DNA from: Trichormus sp. M33_DOE_039
GTDB taxonomy: Bacteria; Cyanobacteriota; Cyanobacteriia; Cyanobacteriales; Nostocaceae
NCBI GenBank assembly: GCA_015296085.1
Contig: DVDT01000050.1
Coordinates: 178,204-242,203 of the forward strand
Reading direction: 5' to 3'
Length of the DNA stretch: 64,000 nt
Shown here: positions 35,584-45,100 of the stretch, piece after piece
Numbering within the stretch: position 1 is the first letter of the stretch
Layout: every line of letters starts with the position of its first letter
Translations under genes and position numbers: made by a program
The notes under the pieces: generated by a model
What the model was told of the DNA's origin: nothing
Seen by the model: only the letters and a program-made list of their open reading frames with translations
The model's database searches: none

Positions 35584-36453
35584 TTAAATCTGCCATACTC
35601 TCGGTATGCAATGACTACGACTGAAAATATCAACTCGTAGCATTTGCCACACAGACGTAAACCAGTTTCTCACCTCAGAGGTAGAAGCACCACGGTATCG
35701 ACACAAAAATCCATTTTCTAGACGGGTAACGCCTGCTTGGGAGTGTTGATTATTGACTGTTAAGGGAGAAAGTGAAGCAGTAAATATGGAACGTGCTTGT
35801 TCGATGGTTTCTTTTGAAACTTGACTACCTAAGTAAATGAAGTTACCAGCTATTGGTTTTCCTGATAAGGCGTGGGGACTGTGGAAAACTTCTTCACTAC
35901 CGGGTAAGCATTGGCGATCAATCCATAGGGGAATACCATTTTGCCAAATTTCGGTATGCGATCGCCATTCGCCTTGCACAAATTTCTCTCCTCTGGCACT
36001 GCGTCCAAATCGGGTAATTTCCCAGCCTAAGAAATTAGCTCCAGTTGCTAATTCTACCCGCAAATCCTGGCGATACATTGCACCGTTAAATAAAATTGTT
36101 TCTTGGGGCAGCCATTCCAAACAAGCACCCGCATCTATTTGGATATCGATGCTTTGTCTAGCCTGAAAGCCATTGCTACGATATATTTTTCCGGCTGCGG
36201 CAGTGGTGATGACAGCTTGGGTATGGGGTTGGAGGTGAATATGAGTAGATAGGCGATCGCCTCCCACAACTCCCCCAGCTGTATGTAAAATGACGCTATG
36301 ACAAACCTTTTCTCCTTCAGGGTAAAACGGACGTTGCACTTTTAGCGGTGCTTGGTGATGATTGTAAATTAACTCAGTTGTACCGCAGCGATTGGTATAG
36401 ACTAAATTTAGTTTGCCATGCCAGCTTCTTTCAGCGTTTAAATTAGCAGTCAT
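35584..36453 (-). CDS. ureD: Urease accessory protein UreD
   Basis: The 289-residue protein matches UreD (UreH) with [21 protein letters not shown] and [12 protein letters not shown]. It binds apo-urease and, with UreF and UreG, helps deliver nickel and CO2 to the active site. It is the promoter-proximal gene of the cluster. UreF, UreG and UreE must be encoded elsewhere for an active enzyme. Confidence 0.96.
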   Translation of the reverse strand: MTANLNAERSWHGKLNLVYTNRCGTTELIYNHHQAPLKVQRPFYPEGEKVCHSVILHTAGGVVGGDRLSTHIHLQPHTQAVITTAAAGKIYRSNGFQARQSIDIQIDAGACLEWLPQETILFNGAMYRQDLRVELATGANFLGWEITRFGRSARGEKFVQGEWRSHTEIWQNGIPLWIDRQCLPGSEEVFHSPHALSGKPIAGNFIYLGSQVSKETIEQARSIFTASLSPLTVNNQHSQAGVTRLENGFLCRYRGASTSEVRNWFTSVWQMLRVDIFSRSHCIPRVWQI

Positions 36454-36544
36454 TATATAAAGTTAATCTTGAATTTTAGTGCGTCATATTTTCATTGAAA
36501 AACTACTTCGACAATTTGTACACTAGTTACGATCATTTAAATTA

Positions 36545-37162
36545 CTACCATCCTCGTAATTTTTTATGTACTTGCGCCAAATACCACATATAATCCTCAA
36601 TTTGATATTGGTCAGCAGCCTTAACTAGATAATTTCTAGCCAACTCAATATTATTTTGAGCTTCGTAATATAATCCTAGGTAAAGATGAGCATAAAATTG
36701 ACTGCGATCGCCTCCTAATTTACCCACTATCAAAACATCATCAGGGGTGCAATTTCCTGCATATAAATCATAGACACACCGCATAATTTCCCTAGGGTCA
36801 TTTTTCACTGTTAAGAGAGACTTGCGGGCTTCGGTGACACCAATTAAACGCGCCATGCAAAGATATCGCCAGACTGTTTCTTCCACATCTTGGGAGTTGA
36901 CGGTTAAATCTATCTCAAACTGTTGTGCGCCTGCTGCAAATCTTTCGGCATAATAGTAAGATAAACCACGCTGCCATAGATAAGGTGTTAAGCGGCTATC
37001 TAATTGCTCTGCCATATCAAAATCTTCAATAGATGCAGCAATTTCAGCTATTTGAAATTTGACCATACCTCGGCGAATATAGGCATGAGAATTTTTTGCT
37101 TGCTTACTAACAATTTCATTCCAATGCTTGAGTTGGTTTTCTAAAGAATTGACAAACCACAT
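36545..37162 (-). CDS. TPR-like repeat protein, function unknown
   Basis: The 205-residue protein consists mainly of helical TPR-type motifs (SHAYIRRGMVKFQIAEIAAS near 25; FYAHLYLGLYYEAQNNIELAR near 155; ARKSLLTV near 112). It has no signal or membrane segment. TPR proteins mediate protein contacts, but the partner is unknown. It lies 90 bases upstream of ureD on the same strand, and a shared transcript is possible but not shown. Confidence 0.75.
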   Translation of the reverse strand: MWFVNSLENQLKHWNEIVSKQAKNSHAYIRRGMVKFQIAEIAASIEDFDMAEQLDSRLTPYLWQRGLSYYYAERFAAGAQQFEIDLTVNSQDVEETVWRYLCMARLIGVTEARKSLLTVKNDPREIMRCVYDLYAGNCTPDDVLIVGKLGGDRSQFYAHLYLGLYYEAQNNIELARNYLVKAADQYQIEDYMWYLAQVHKKLRGW

Positions 37163-37329
37163 AAAATTTAAAATTCAAAACCAAGAAAAAATCACATTCA
37201 CAATTCTAACTGGTGATGACGTATATAAATTCCTCATAATTAATATTTTCTGGTCTGGTTTAATAATTCTTTTCTATGGCATAATAATATATTTGCTAGC
37301 ATTCTGTTTGATATTTTGATAGAAATATT

Positions 37330-37794
37330 ATGGAATTACCTTGGCAGCAAGCAAAAATTATTCTGCACAGTCAACGCCTGCTAAAAAGTTTTCAGCATTG
37401 GACAGGGAAGCAATTAATAGATGTAAATGCTTCACCGATAGAAATGTCGCAAGCACTATTTAAAGCACCATTTGTATTAGTTTCTCATGGTACTGAAGTA
37501 GATCCAATTTTTAATTATGGAAATCATCAAGCTTTGGAATTATGGGAATTATCTTGGGAAGATTTTACCAAAATGCCCTCACGGAAAACTGCTGAAGAGA
37601 TAGTACAACAAGAACGCGATCGCTTACTAGCAGAAGCAGCAACTCAAGGCTTTAGTTACTTTTCCGGTGTCCGAATTACCAGCACTGGTAAACGCTTCCA
37701 CATCCAAGACGGTATTCTTTGGAATCTGATCGATGAGCAACATAAATATTGCGGTCAAGCCGCAGTCTATTCCGAATGTTCGTTTATTACATAA
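37330..37794 (+). CDS. MEKHLA domain protein
   Basis: The 154-residue soluble protein has the MEKHLA-type (PAS-like) sequence features: ALFKAPFVLVSHGTEVDP, FNYGNHQALELWE and the PSRKTAEE segment near 94. This domain is found at the C-terminus of plant HD-ZIP III proteins and as a stand-alone protein in cyanobacteria. It is thought to sense a small molecule or redox state, which has not been demonstrated here. No partner gene is evident. Confidence 0.8.
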   Translation: MELPWQQAKIILHSQRLLKSFQHWTGKQLIDVNASPIEMSQALFKAPFVLVSHGTEVDPIFNYGNHQALELWELSWEDFTKMPSRKTAEEIVQQERDRLLAEAATQGFSYFSGVRITSTGKRFHIQDGILWNLIDEQHKYCGQAAVYSECSFIT

Positions 37795-37868
37795 CGGAAT
37801 AATGTACTCTTAACTTTCCAAAGTAGATACATTATATAGTGACAGTCTGCTGATTAAGGTTTAAAAAA

Positions 37869-38666
37869 ATGTTGCGTGTTTATCATTTACTCTTAGGTAT
37901 CATTTTATTGTTTGTCGTCCCCGTAGGATTTAAATTTGTTTTACCCTTGTTTTCTGGTAACAAAGTAACCACACCAACCCCAACTGCTGCATCTACAAGC
38001 ACATCAGCCACGCCATCTGCTACATCTGCAAGTACAACAGCCACGAAAACCAACAACAAGCAAGAAAATATTTGGCAAAAATTATTAGGTCAAACGACTG
38101 TTCCCAGTGGTTGGGAAGTTGTACCTTGTCAGGAAAATGCTACATTACTATGTGTTTCTGACCAAGGGAAAAGTTTGGGTACAGTCGAAATTCGAGTTGA
38201 ACCAGTCAAAAACAACTTAGAATTTCAAAAGCATTTAACCGCAGCGGGTATTCCTTTCGATTCTAAACCAGATTACCAAAATCAGGAAAATCAAGAAAAA
38301 CTCACTAAAGCCCTCCAAGCCTGGGTTGCAGATTTCTATACTAGCCTGGCTAAAAATCCTCAAGGTATCGATAGTAGTAAATTTACTTTCTCCACCTATC
38401 CACCACAACAAGTAACAATCGGGAAACTCCCTGGTATTCGTTATGGTTTTGTCAAACTCAAATCAGAGAGTGGTGTGGGGGAACAGCACATTGGCCATAT
38501 TACCTATGATGGTACACAACTATATATAATAACCACGTCTTTTGCTCCGGGTGGTGGTACAGGTAAGTTTGCCAAACTGGAGAACTTCGCAGTCTTTCAA
38601 CCATATCTGTATGCGATCGCAGAAAGCTTAAACTTACCTATTCAGAAAGCATCTACTAAACCCTAA
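37869..38666 (+). CDS. Membrane-anchored protein with Thr/Ser-rich linker, function unknown
   Basis: The 265-residue protein has an N-terminal membrane segment (about 7-30), a linker of about 35 residues rich in Thr, Ser, Ala and Pro, and a globular region from 68 onward. The globular part has VPSGWEVVPC and LLCVSD, so a disulfide between Cys81 and Cys91 is plausible. The layout suggests an extracytoplasmic domain tethered to the membrane. I do not recognise the family. It has no clear operon partner. Confidence 0.7.
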   Translation: MLRVYHLLLGIILLFVVPVGFKFVLPLFSGNKVTTPTPTAASTSTSATPSATSASTTATKTNNKQENIWQKLLGQTTVPSGWEVVPCQENATLLCVSDQGKSLGTVEIRVEPVKNNLEFQKHLTAAGIPFDSKPDYQNQENQEKLTKALQAWVADFYTSLAKNPQGIDSSKFTFSTYPPQQVTIGKLPGIRYGFVKLKSESGVGEQHIGHITYDGTQLYIITTSFAPGGGTGKFAKLENFAVFQPYLYAIAESLNLPIQKASTKP

Positions 38667-39687
38667 CTCTACGGCAAAAATGACTAAAAGTGAAAATTTC
38701 AGTTATTTTACTTAGTTTTTGTAGTTTATATATAGCCATCTCTACTTAGATATTAAAAACTAGCTAGTACGAAGAAAATCTTTAACAATGTATTTTCTAT
38801 ATGATAGTAATCTTTCGCTAACTTTCTCTAATTTCTCTCATACAGTGATATTACTGTCTTGTACATAAATTTTTAGTATTTGTCATCCACATTCAGGATG
38901 AATATAAATAATATTACATCTATATCTAGATAGATGTATAATTTATAACTTTGTTGTGCGACTAACCTCTATATTGAATACTACAAAGAAAATCACTGAT
39001 TTTAATGGGCTTGTAAAAATTTTCTTTTTATACAAAAAATATTCTCCTTAAACAATAATGTCAAGGTTTAATGACATTAACGTAAAAACACTGAATAAAT
39101 AGTTATTAAAGATTCATGTCTATCATAAAGACACTGAGGTTAATTATTAATTTTTTTATAGTATTTTTAATCTTTTATTGGTTATATAGATATATTGTAA
39201 TTTTTTTGTGGAAATTTTTATAATGGCTTGAATCATATACGTAGCAATCCAGTAAGTTAATTAACTTTGTATCAAAAAAACTCAAAATTTATTTGTAATT
39301 ACAGGAAACTACAGTTATATTTTTGAGTGAAATATTAAAAAATACTTAAGTACAGCAAAATAAGTACTTTTAACACTAGTGAAACGCGGTGTACGTAAGT
39401 AGATATTGATTGACTGCTATTCATTTGTTCATGACAGTTTTGGTGCAACAAAAGCATAAACCCTAAAAAGATCATCTTTATGATCTCTGACTCCGCATTT
39501 TTATCGACTCAATTTTTGCAGAGATAGATTAGTGTATCTGGAGCAGGGATATTTTTATTACCTTTTATCTGTCTTTTCAAGAGCAATTGAAAGTCATGTG
39601 ATTCAGATTTATTTGTGTATCATACAAAGAAATTACTAGCAGTTAAAATCAGGTGTTTATCTATATTTATGAACTGATAGAGGAATT
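38667..39687. other. Long AT-rich leader region upstream of the terpene locus
   Basis: About 1 kb of very AT-rich sequence without a recognisable gene separates the membrane-anchored protein gene from the terpene synthase. It contains a small hairpin AGATCAT-CTTT-ATGATCT near 39475 and AGATA...TATCT near 39523. The gap is unusual for its length; it probably holds the promoter of the terpene pair. Confidence 0.55.
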
Positions 39688-40683
39688 ATGCAAAACTTAG
39701 TTATCCCTACCTTATATTCTCCCTTTCATCATGAATTTAACCCGTTTGTAGAAGTATTAGAAGCAACTGTTTTTGATTGGGTACTTCGCTTTAATCTCGT
39801 TGCAGATGATTCAGCTTTTAAGCGTTTTTCTAAAGCCAAATTTTACTTATTAATAGCTAGCTGTTATCCACATTGCCCACTAGAAGAACTGAAGATTGCT
39901 AATGATTGGCTAAGTTGGATGATGACTTGGGATGATGAATGCGATATTTCCAATTTATCAACCCAGCCGGAAGTCATGCAAACATTACATAAGAGATTTG
40001 TGGAAGTTTTAAATGGTGCAGAACTCACCAGTGAAGATTCACTACGTTCCTACGCCTTAGCAGACTTAAGACAAAGAATGTTTCAAAGGGGATGGGCTAG
40101 TAATTTTCATTATTTTGTACATAGTGTGGAAGACTACTTACATGGATGCGTTCAAGAGGCTATCAACCGTTCCCAAGAGAGTGTACCTGACCTTGATACA
40201 TACATTCATCTACGTAGATCAACCGGAGCAATGGAGCCTTTATTTGAATTAATAGAATTTACGAATCATTTAAACATTCCCAGGATTCTGCGGGAATATG
40301 AAAAACTCAAACAATTGAAAATGATGACAAACAATATTGTTTGTTGGTGTAATGATATCTTTTCAGCACCAAAAGAAATGGCAAGCAATGATGTTCATAA
40401 TTTAGTATTAGTATTATATTATCAACAGAAATTGTCTTTGAATGAAGCTTTTAAATGTGCAGCAGCCATGCACGACGCTGAACTTAAAAAAATGTTTGAC
40501 ATAGAAGCTTCTATTCCCTCTTTTGCACCCAATGTAGATGCTGAATTAGCAAAATATATATCTGGATTACATAGCTGGATTGGTGGTCATATTAACTGGT
40601 ATTCTCTCTCTAAACGCTACCAAACTGGAAAAATATCAGAAGAATTTACCTTACCAGAACTACAGTACTCTACTTCTCAATAA
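39688..40683 (+). CDS. Class I terpene synthase (sesquiterpene-type)
   Basis: The 331-residue single-domain protein has the aspartate-rich motif DDECD at 82-86, the NSE motif NDIFSAPKE at 222-230 (N222, S226, E230), the pyrophosphate-sensing Arg in RRSTGAMEP near 176, and the C-terminal RY pair at 310-311. Length and motifs fit bacterial sesquiterpene cyclases, which ionise farnesyl diphosphate and cyclise it; another chain length cannot be excluded. It is too short for the two-domain geosmin synthase and lacks the Pro-rich N-terminus of 2-methylisoborneol synthase. AGAGGA precedes the ATG. An FAD enzyme follows after 8 bases, probably in the same operon. Confidence 0.93.
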   Translation: MQNLVIPTLYSPFHHEFNPFVEVLEATVFDWVLRFNLVADDSAFKRFSKAKFYLLIASCYPHCPLEELKIANDWLSWMMTWDDECDISNLSTQPEVMQTLHKRFVEVLNGAELTSEDSLRSYALADLRQRMFQRGWASNFHYFVHSVEDYLHGCVQEAINRSQESVPDLDTYIHLRRSTGAMEPLFELIEFTNHLNIPRILREYEKLKQLKMMTNNIVCWCNDIFSAPKEMASNDVHNLVLVLYYQQKLSLNEAFKCAAAMHDAELKKMFDIEASIPSFAPNVDAELAKYISGLHSWIGGHINWYSLSKRYQTGKISEEFTLPELQYSTSQ

Positions 40684-40691
40684 AAACTACA

Positions 40692-42038
40692 ATGGAAATT
40701 CAGCATTCAGATCGGATTGGTATTGTAGGTGCAGCCTGTGCTGGTTTAACAGCCGCTGAAGAATTACGCGATCTTGGATATCAGAATATCACCCTAATTG
40801 ATGCCAAAAATCGCATAGGTGGTAAGACGTATTCTATTCAGTATGCAGACAGAAGTAGCCAAACCCGCGGTATTTACGAAGGTGGAACTGTTTGGGTATT
40901 ACCCAGTCCCCTATACAAAAAATACAAAAAGCGGTACGGCATTTCTACTACTCAACATATAATGCCACCTGTGCAAATATTTGACTTAGCTACTGGCAAG
41001 ATTTCCAGCCCCTTTTTAGTTCAATCACAATATTCTTTACTTAGCAAAGTTAGACAGGTAACAAAATTTTTTCGGGAATTAAGTAAGTATACTCGGTATG
41101 ATAACCCAGGGTATATTAACCCTGCTTACCGAATAATGAATGAACCTTCGCCGCAATGGTTTGCCCAAAATGATTTAGGATTTATTCGAGAAGCGTTAAT
41201 TCCCATAGCTAATGCAGCCCAATTTGGACATCTAGAGGAAGAAGTAGCAAGTCCCTATGTCATTCGACTTTTAGCATTACTGAATAGATGCAATTTACCC
41301 AAAAAATTGTTGCTCAATATGCCTCAGTTACAAGAAGGCAATCAAGAGTTGTGGAATCGAATTGCAGCAACTCATAATTTGTGTTTAGGACAGACTATTA
41401 AACGAGTAACCCGTGGGAAAACAATTATTGTAGAAACTGCTTCTCATCATTGGGAATTTGATCGTTTAATTTGGACTGCTCCTGTAGAAGATTTTATCGG
41501 TGTCGCTGATGCTTCACCTGAAGAAAGAGATATCTTTTCTAGGGTACGCACGATTAAACGAGCAGTCATTACCTGCCAAGTAGAGGGTTTACCGTCCAAT
41601 ATTTTCTACTGTGTCCGAAATACTTTCAACCATCCTTTGCCGGCCAGTTACCCATTAGCAATGTATGAAGTTGACCCTGGCAGTAAAGTTTACAGTTTCT
41701 ATCCCTTTATGGATGAAACAACAACTATTGAAGAACTAGAAAATAATGTTGTTGATTTAGTGAAAAAATTGGGGGGAACTGAGGTGAAACTTTTAACTCA
41801 ACCTCTAATTTGGAGGTGGTTCTCTCATTTTTCGCCGCAAGACCTAGGTAATGGCATTTATGAGCGATTAGAGGTGTTACAGGGCAGCCAAAACACATAC
41901 TTTTCTAACGAGCTAACTGCTGGGGTAAGTGTACCTTATGGTATGGAATATGCTGCCGATTTAGTACAACGCTTCTTTTCACAAAGACCATCTAGTTTAG
42001 GTCAAATATTCCCAGAAAAAGAGCTTTCTGCGCGCTAA
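40692..42038 (+). CDS. FAD-dependent oxidoreductase (amine oxidase-like), terpene-linked
   Basis: The 448-residue protein has an N-terminal dinucleotide fold: RIGIVGAACAGLTAAEEL at 8-25, LIDAKNRIGGKT at 35-46 and YEGGTVWVL at 62-70. The canonical GxGxxG is altered to GxAxxG (GAACAG), and the FAD ribose residue is Asp instead of Glu. The C-terminal region has GVSVPYGMEYAADL, the usual FAD-closing loop of amine oxidase and phytoene desaturase relatives. It is separated from the terpene synthase by 8 bases, so an oxidation of the cyclised terpene is likely, but this is inference. A P450, the more usual partner, is not present. Native substrate is unknown. Confidence 0.87.
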   Translation: MEIQHSDRIGIVGAACAGLTAAEELRDLGYQNITLIDAKNRIGGKTYSIQYADRSSQTRGIYEGGTVWVLPSPLYKKYKKRYGISTTQHIMPPVQIFDLATGKISSPFLVQSQYSLLSKVRQVTKFFRELSKYTRYDNPGYINPAYRIMNEPSPQWFAQNDLGFIREALIPIANAAQFGHLEEEVASPYVIRLLALLNRCNLPKKLLLNMPQLQEGNQELWNRIAATHNLCLGQTIKRVTRGKTIIVETASHHWEFDRLIWTAPVEDFIGVADASPEERDIFSRVRTIKRAVITCQVEGLPSNIFYCVRNTFNHPLPASYPLAMYEVDPGSKVYSFYPFMDETTTIEELENNVVDLVKKLGGTEVKLLTQPLIWRWFSHFSPQDLGNGIYERLEVLQGSQNTYFSNELTAGVSVPYGMEYAADLVQRFFSQRPSSLGQIFPEKELSAR

Positions 42039-42171
42039 AACTAACTGGGTAAAGACGACGAAAATTAAAGCTTGGTGGTCTTAGAAATCCATCAAGTTGA
42101 CAAATTTCATTCATTTTCACCTAAGTCTTGACGAAGAATACAACGATTTTCCACTACTTGATGTTTTTTAC

Positions 42172-45100
42172 TTACCTGAGTAGTGGGATTTCAATTACAA
42201 ACTCAGAGCCTTGTCCCAGAGTGGAATTACAAATTAACTGTCCTTTATGTTTCTCTACAACAATTTGATAGCTAATAGATAATCCTAATCCTGTACCACT
42301 TCCTATAGGTTTGGTAGTAAAAAATGGGTCAAAAATTTTCTGCCGCACTTCTTCTGTCATACCAGAACCGTTATCAGCAATGCTAATTAGCACAGTATTT
42401 GAGTTTGTTAAGTCTGTACGAATATGAATCTGTCTTTTTGTTGATAGATTAGTATTTTTGGTAGTTAAATCTTCTACAGCATCAATTGCATTACTCAGAA
42501 TATTCATAAATACCTGATTCAGTTGACCAGCATAACAATTAACCGGAGGTATTTTGGCATATTCTTTAGTGACAATAATCTCTGGAAAATCACTTTTTTC
42601 TTTAAGTCGATGCTGCAAAATCATTAAAGTATTATCAATACCTTCATGGATATCTACAGGCTTCATCTCTGATTCATCGAGACGGGAAAAGTTACGTAAA
42701 CCCAAGACTATATTACGAATTCTAGAGCTTCCTAGCTTCATAGAATCGAGAGTTTTTGGTAAGTCTTCTGCTAAAAAATCAATATCAATCGCTTCTGCTT
42801 TGTCTCTCACTAAATCTGAAGCATGAGGAAATTCTTGCTGATATAAAGATACTAACTCTAGCAAATCCTGCACATACTCACTAGCGTGAGTGATGTTGCC
42901 ATGAATAAAGTTGATAGGATTATTAATTTCATGGGCGATACCTGCGATCATCTGTCCCAAGGAGGACATTTTTTCACTTTGAATTAATTGAGTTTGTGTG
43001 CGCTGCAATTCTTGTAGAGCTTGTTGCAATCGTTGATTTTGGTGATGAAGTTCCTGTGTTCTAGTTTCTACTTTGCCTTCTAAACTATGACTGTATTCTT
43101 CTAAACTTTGATGAGCCTGTGCCAAATTATTGTATAGGATGGCGTTCTCTATAGAAATTGCTGCTTGGGTGGTGAGGAGTTTAAGCACTTCTACGCGATC
43201 GCGGGTAAATGCTTCTGTGACTAAATTATTTTCTAAGTATAAGATACCTAGTAATTTACCTTGATTGATAATAGGGATGCACAATACACTCTTAGGTTGT
43301 TTCTCGATAATGTAGCGATCGCCTGCTAGAAACGCCACAGTCTTAACATTATCAATAACTAAGATGTCTTCTGTCCGTTTGACATAGTTAATCAAGGTCA
43401 CAGGTACATCATTACTAAATTCCAAACTACTTGAGGGAAAAGATGTAGAGATAGAGGCACTATCTGCACTGTGACTAACTGTAGTAACTCTTAATTCTGA
43501 GGTATCATCTTCACTTAAGATTAAAGCTGATTTAGAAGCTCCAGCATTTTCCATGACAACTTGCATCAATGTAGCCAGTAGCTTCTCTATTTCAATTTCT
43601 CCTGATAGGGCTTGTGAAGCTTTGATTACAGATGCTAAGTCTAGAGAGTCGGAAATACTAGTTTTAGAACCAATTGCGGTTTGCTGGCTAATTCTTCTGG
43701 AGACGCTTTGATGAGTAGAAAGTGTAATTTTTTCGCTTATTTGCAGACTCAGCTTCTCTTGCTGGAGAACAGGTGCAAGTAATTGGGGATAGCGTTTTGC
43801 CAAATCATCAACTTTAGCTTTTGCGCCCCACCGACTGTAATTATAATAAGCATCTGTTAGATAAGTTTGGGCTATTTTTGGTTTACCCCATTCTAGATAG
43901 AATTTGGCTGCTAGTTCATAAGCCAGTGCTTCTTCTTGAATATACTCATGTTTGTGAGCTAGATTAATGGCGCGATCGTAATCATCTATCGCTTCTAGAT
44001 ATTGATTAGTGACACGATTTTTTTCTGCTTCTACAAGATGATATTTATGCAGATAATTCATTGGAGCATGATGTGACCAATGCAGCATTTTTTCTTGGTT
44101 AGCTATCACTTGCTGCAGAAGTTGCTTTTGTTCATGTTCTGGAGTAACAACATAGATTGCCAAATGAGCCAGTGAATCATAGAAATATAATTGAGGTGTC
44201 ATCAACATTCCTATGCCACCATATAAATATTTTTTGCCATGATTTGTATATTCAAAGGCTTTATAATATTCACCAAATAAATAACATATCTGACTTTTAC
44301 ACAAGTAAAAATGTAAAATGGCGATTCCGTCGTTAGATTTCAGATGAATTAAAAGATTCTTCTCTTCATCATAGGCATCACCGATTAGACTACAAACATT
44401 CTCCGAATTTCCCAATAAATTTAATACTATTTGCCGATATATTTCGTTCCAGTAAAAAACACCTTTTTGTTTAATGCGATTAATGGAATTGCTATGGTTG
44501 GTTATTTCTATTAATAGCCCATTTAGCTCCATACCGCTAAAAAACAAGAAATAGCAATAAGCATTAATCGCGTAACTAGCAAATTCTAAATCTCCAGTTT
44601 CTATTCCAGATAAGTAAGCATCTAGAAATGAGTTGATGCTAGCTTTAATATGCTCTTTCCAGTGTCTGATGTGAGAATTGAATGAGTGGCCAATCTTAGC
44701 CATGACTTCTTTTGCTGGAAACTTACTTAATAAACTTGAAGCCAGTTTGCCAAATTGATAGCCGTACTCAATATTTTCTACTCCCCCACACAAAATTAAA
44801 CCATACACGACATAGGCAAAAGCAGATAACGTATTATTTCCATATTTGAGTGATAAATAGATTTGCTTAAGTGCAATTAATATGAACAGATTAGGAGCAG
44901 ATTTATATGCCAAAACAATCGTACTCGATAGAATCCGCATAACTGCTAGAGGTTGTAATGCTGACATCTCTGGCAAATCAATTAACTTCTCAATGGTACG
45001 ATTAGCTAAAGATAAATTTATTTCCTCCATTGCTTGCTGAATATCAGACTGGCTAGGATTTTCAGGAAATTCCACTCCCAATAATTTCAAAAACGCTAAT

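Noticed and set aside
36518..36530. GTA-N7-TAC word upstream of ureD, resembling an NtcA site
   Set aside because: The NtcA consensus needs eight bases between GTA and TAC; this has seven, and no supporting -10 box was placed.
37128..37319. Plus-strand 63-residue hydrophobic frame before the MEKHLA gene
   Set aside because: It overlaps the TPR gene on the other strand, its sequence is AT-driven and it lacks a clear start signal.
39688..40683. Geosmin or 2-methylisoborneol synthase
   Set aside because: The protein is a single 331-residue domain; geosmin synthase has two domains, and MIB synthase has a long N-terminal extension.
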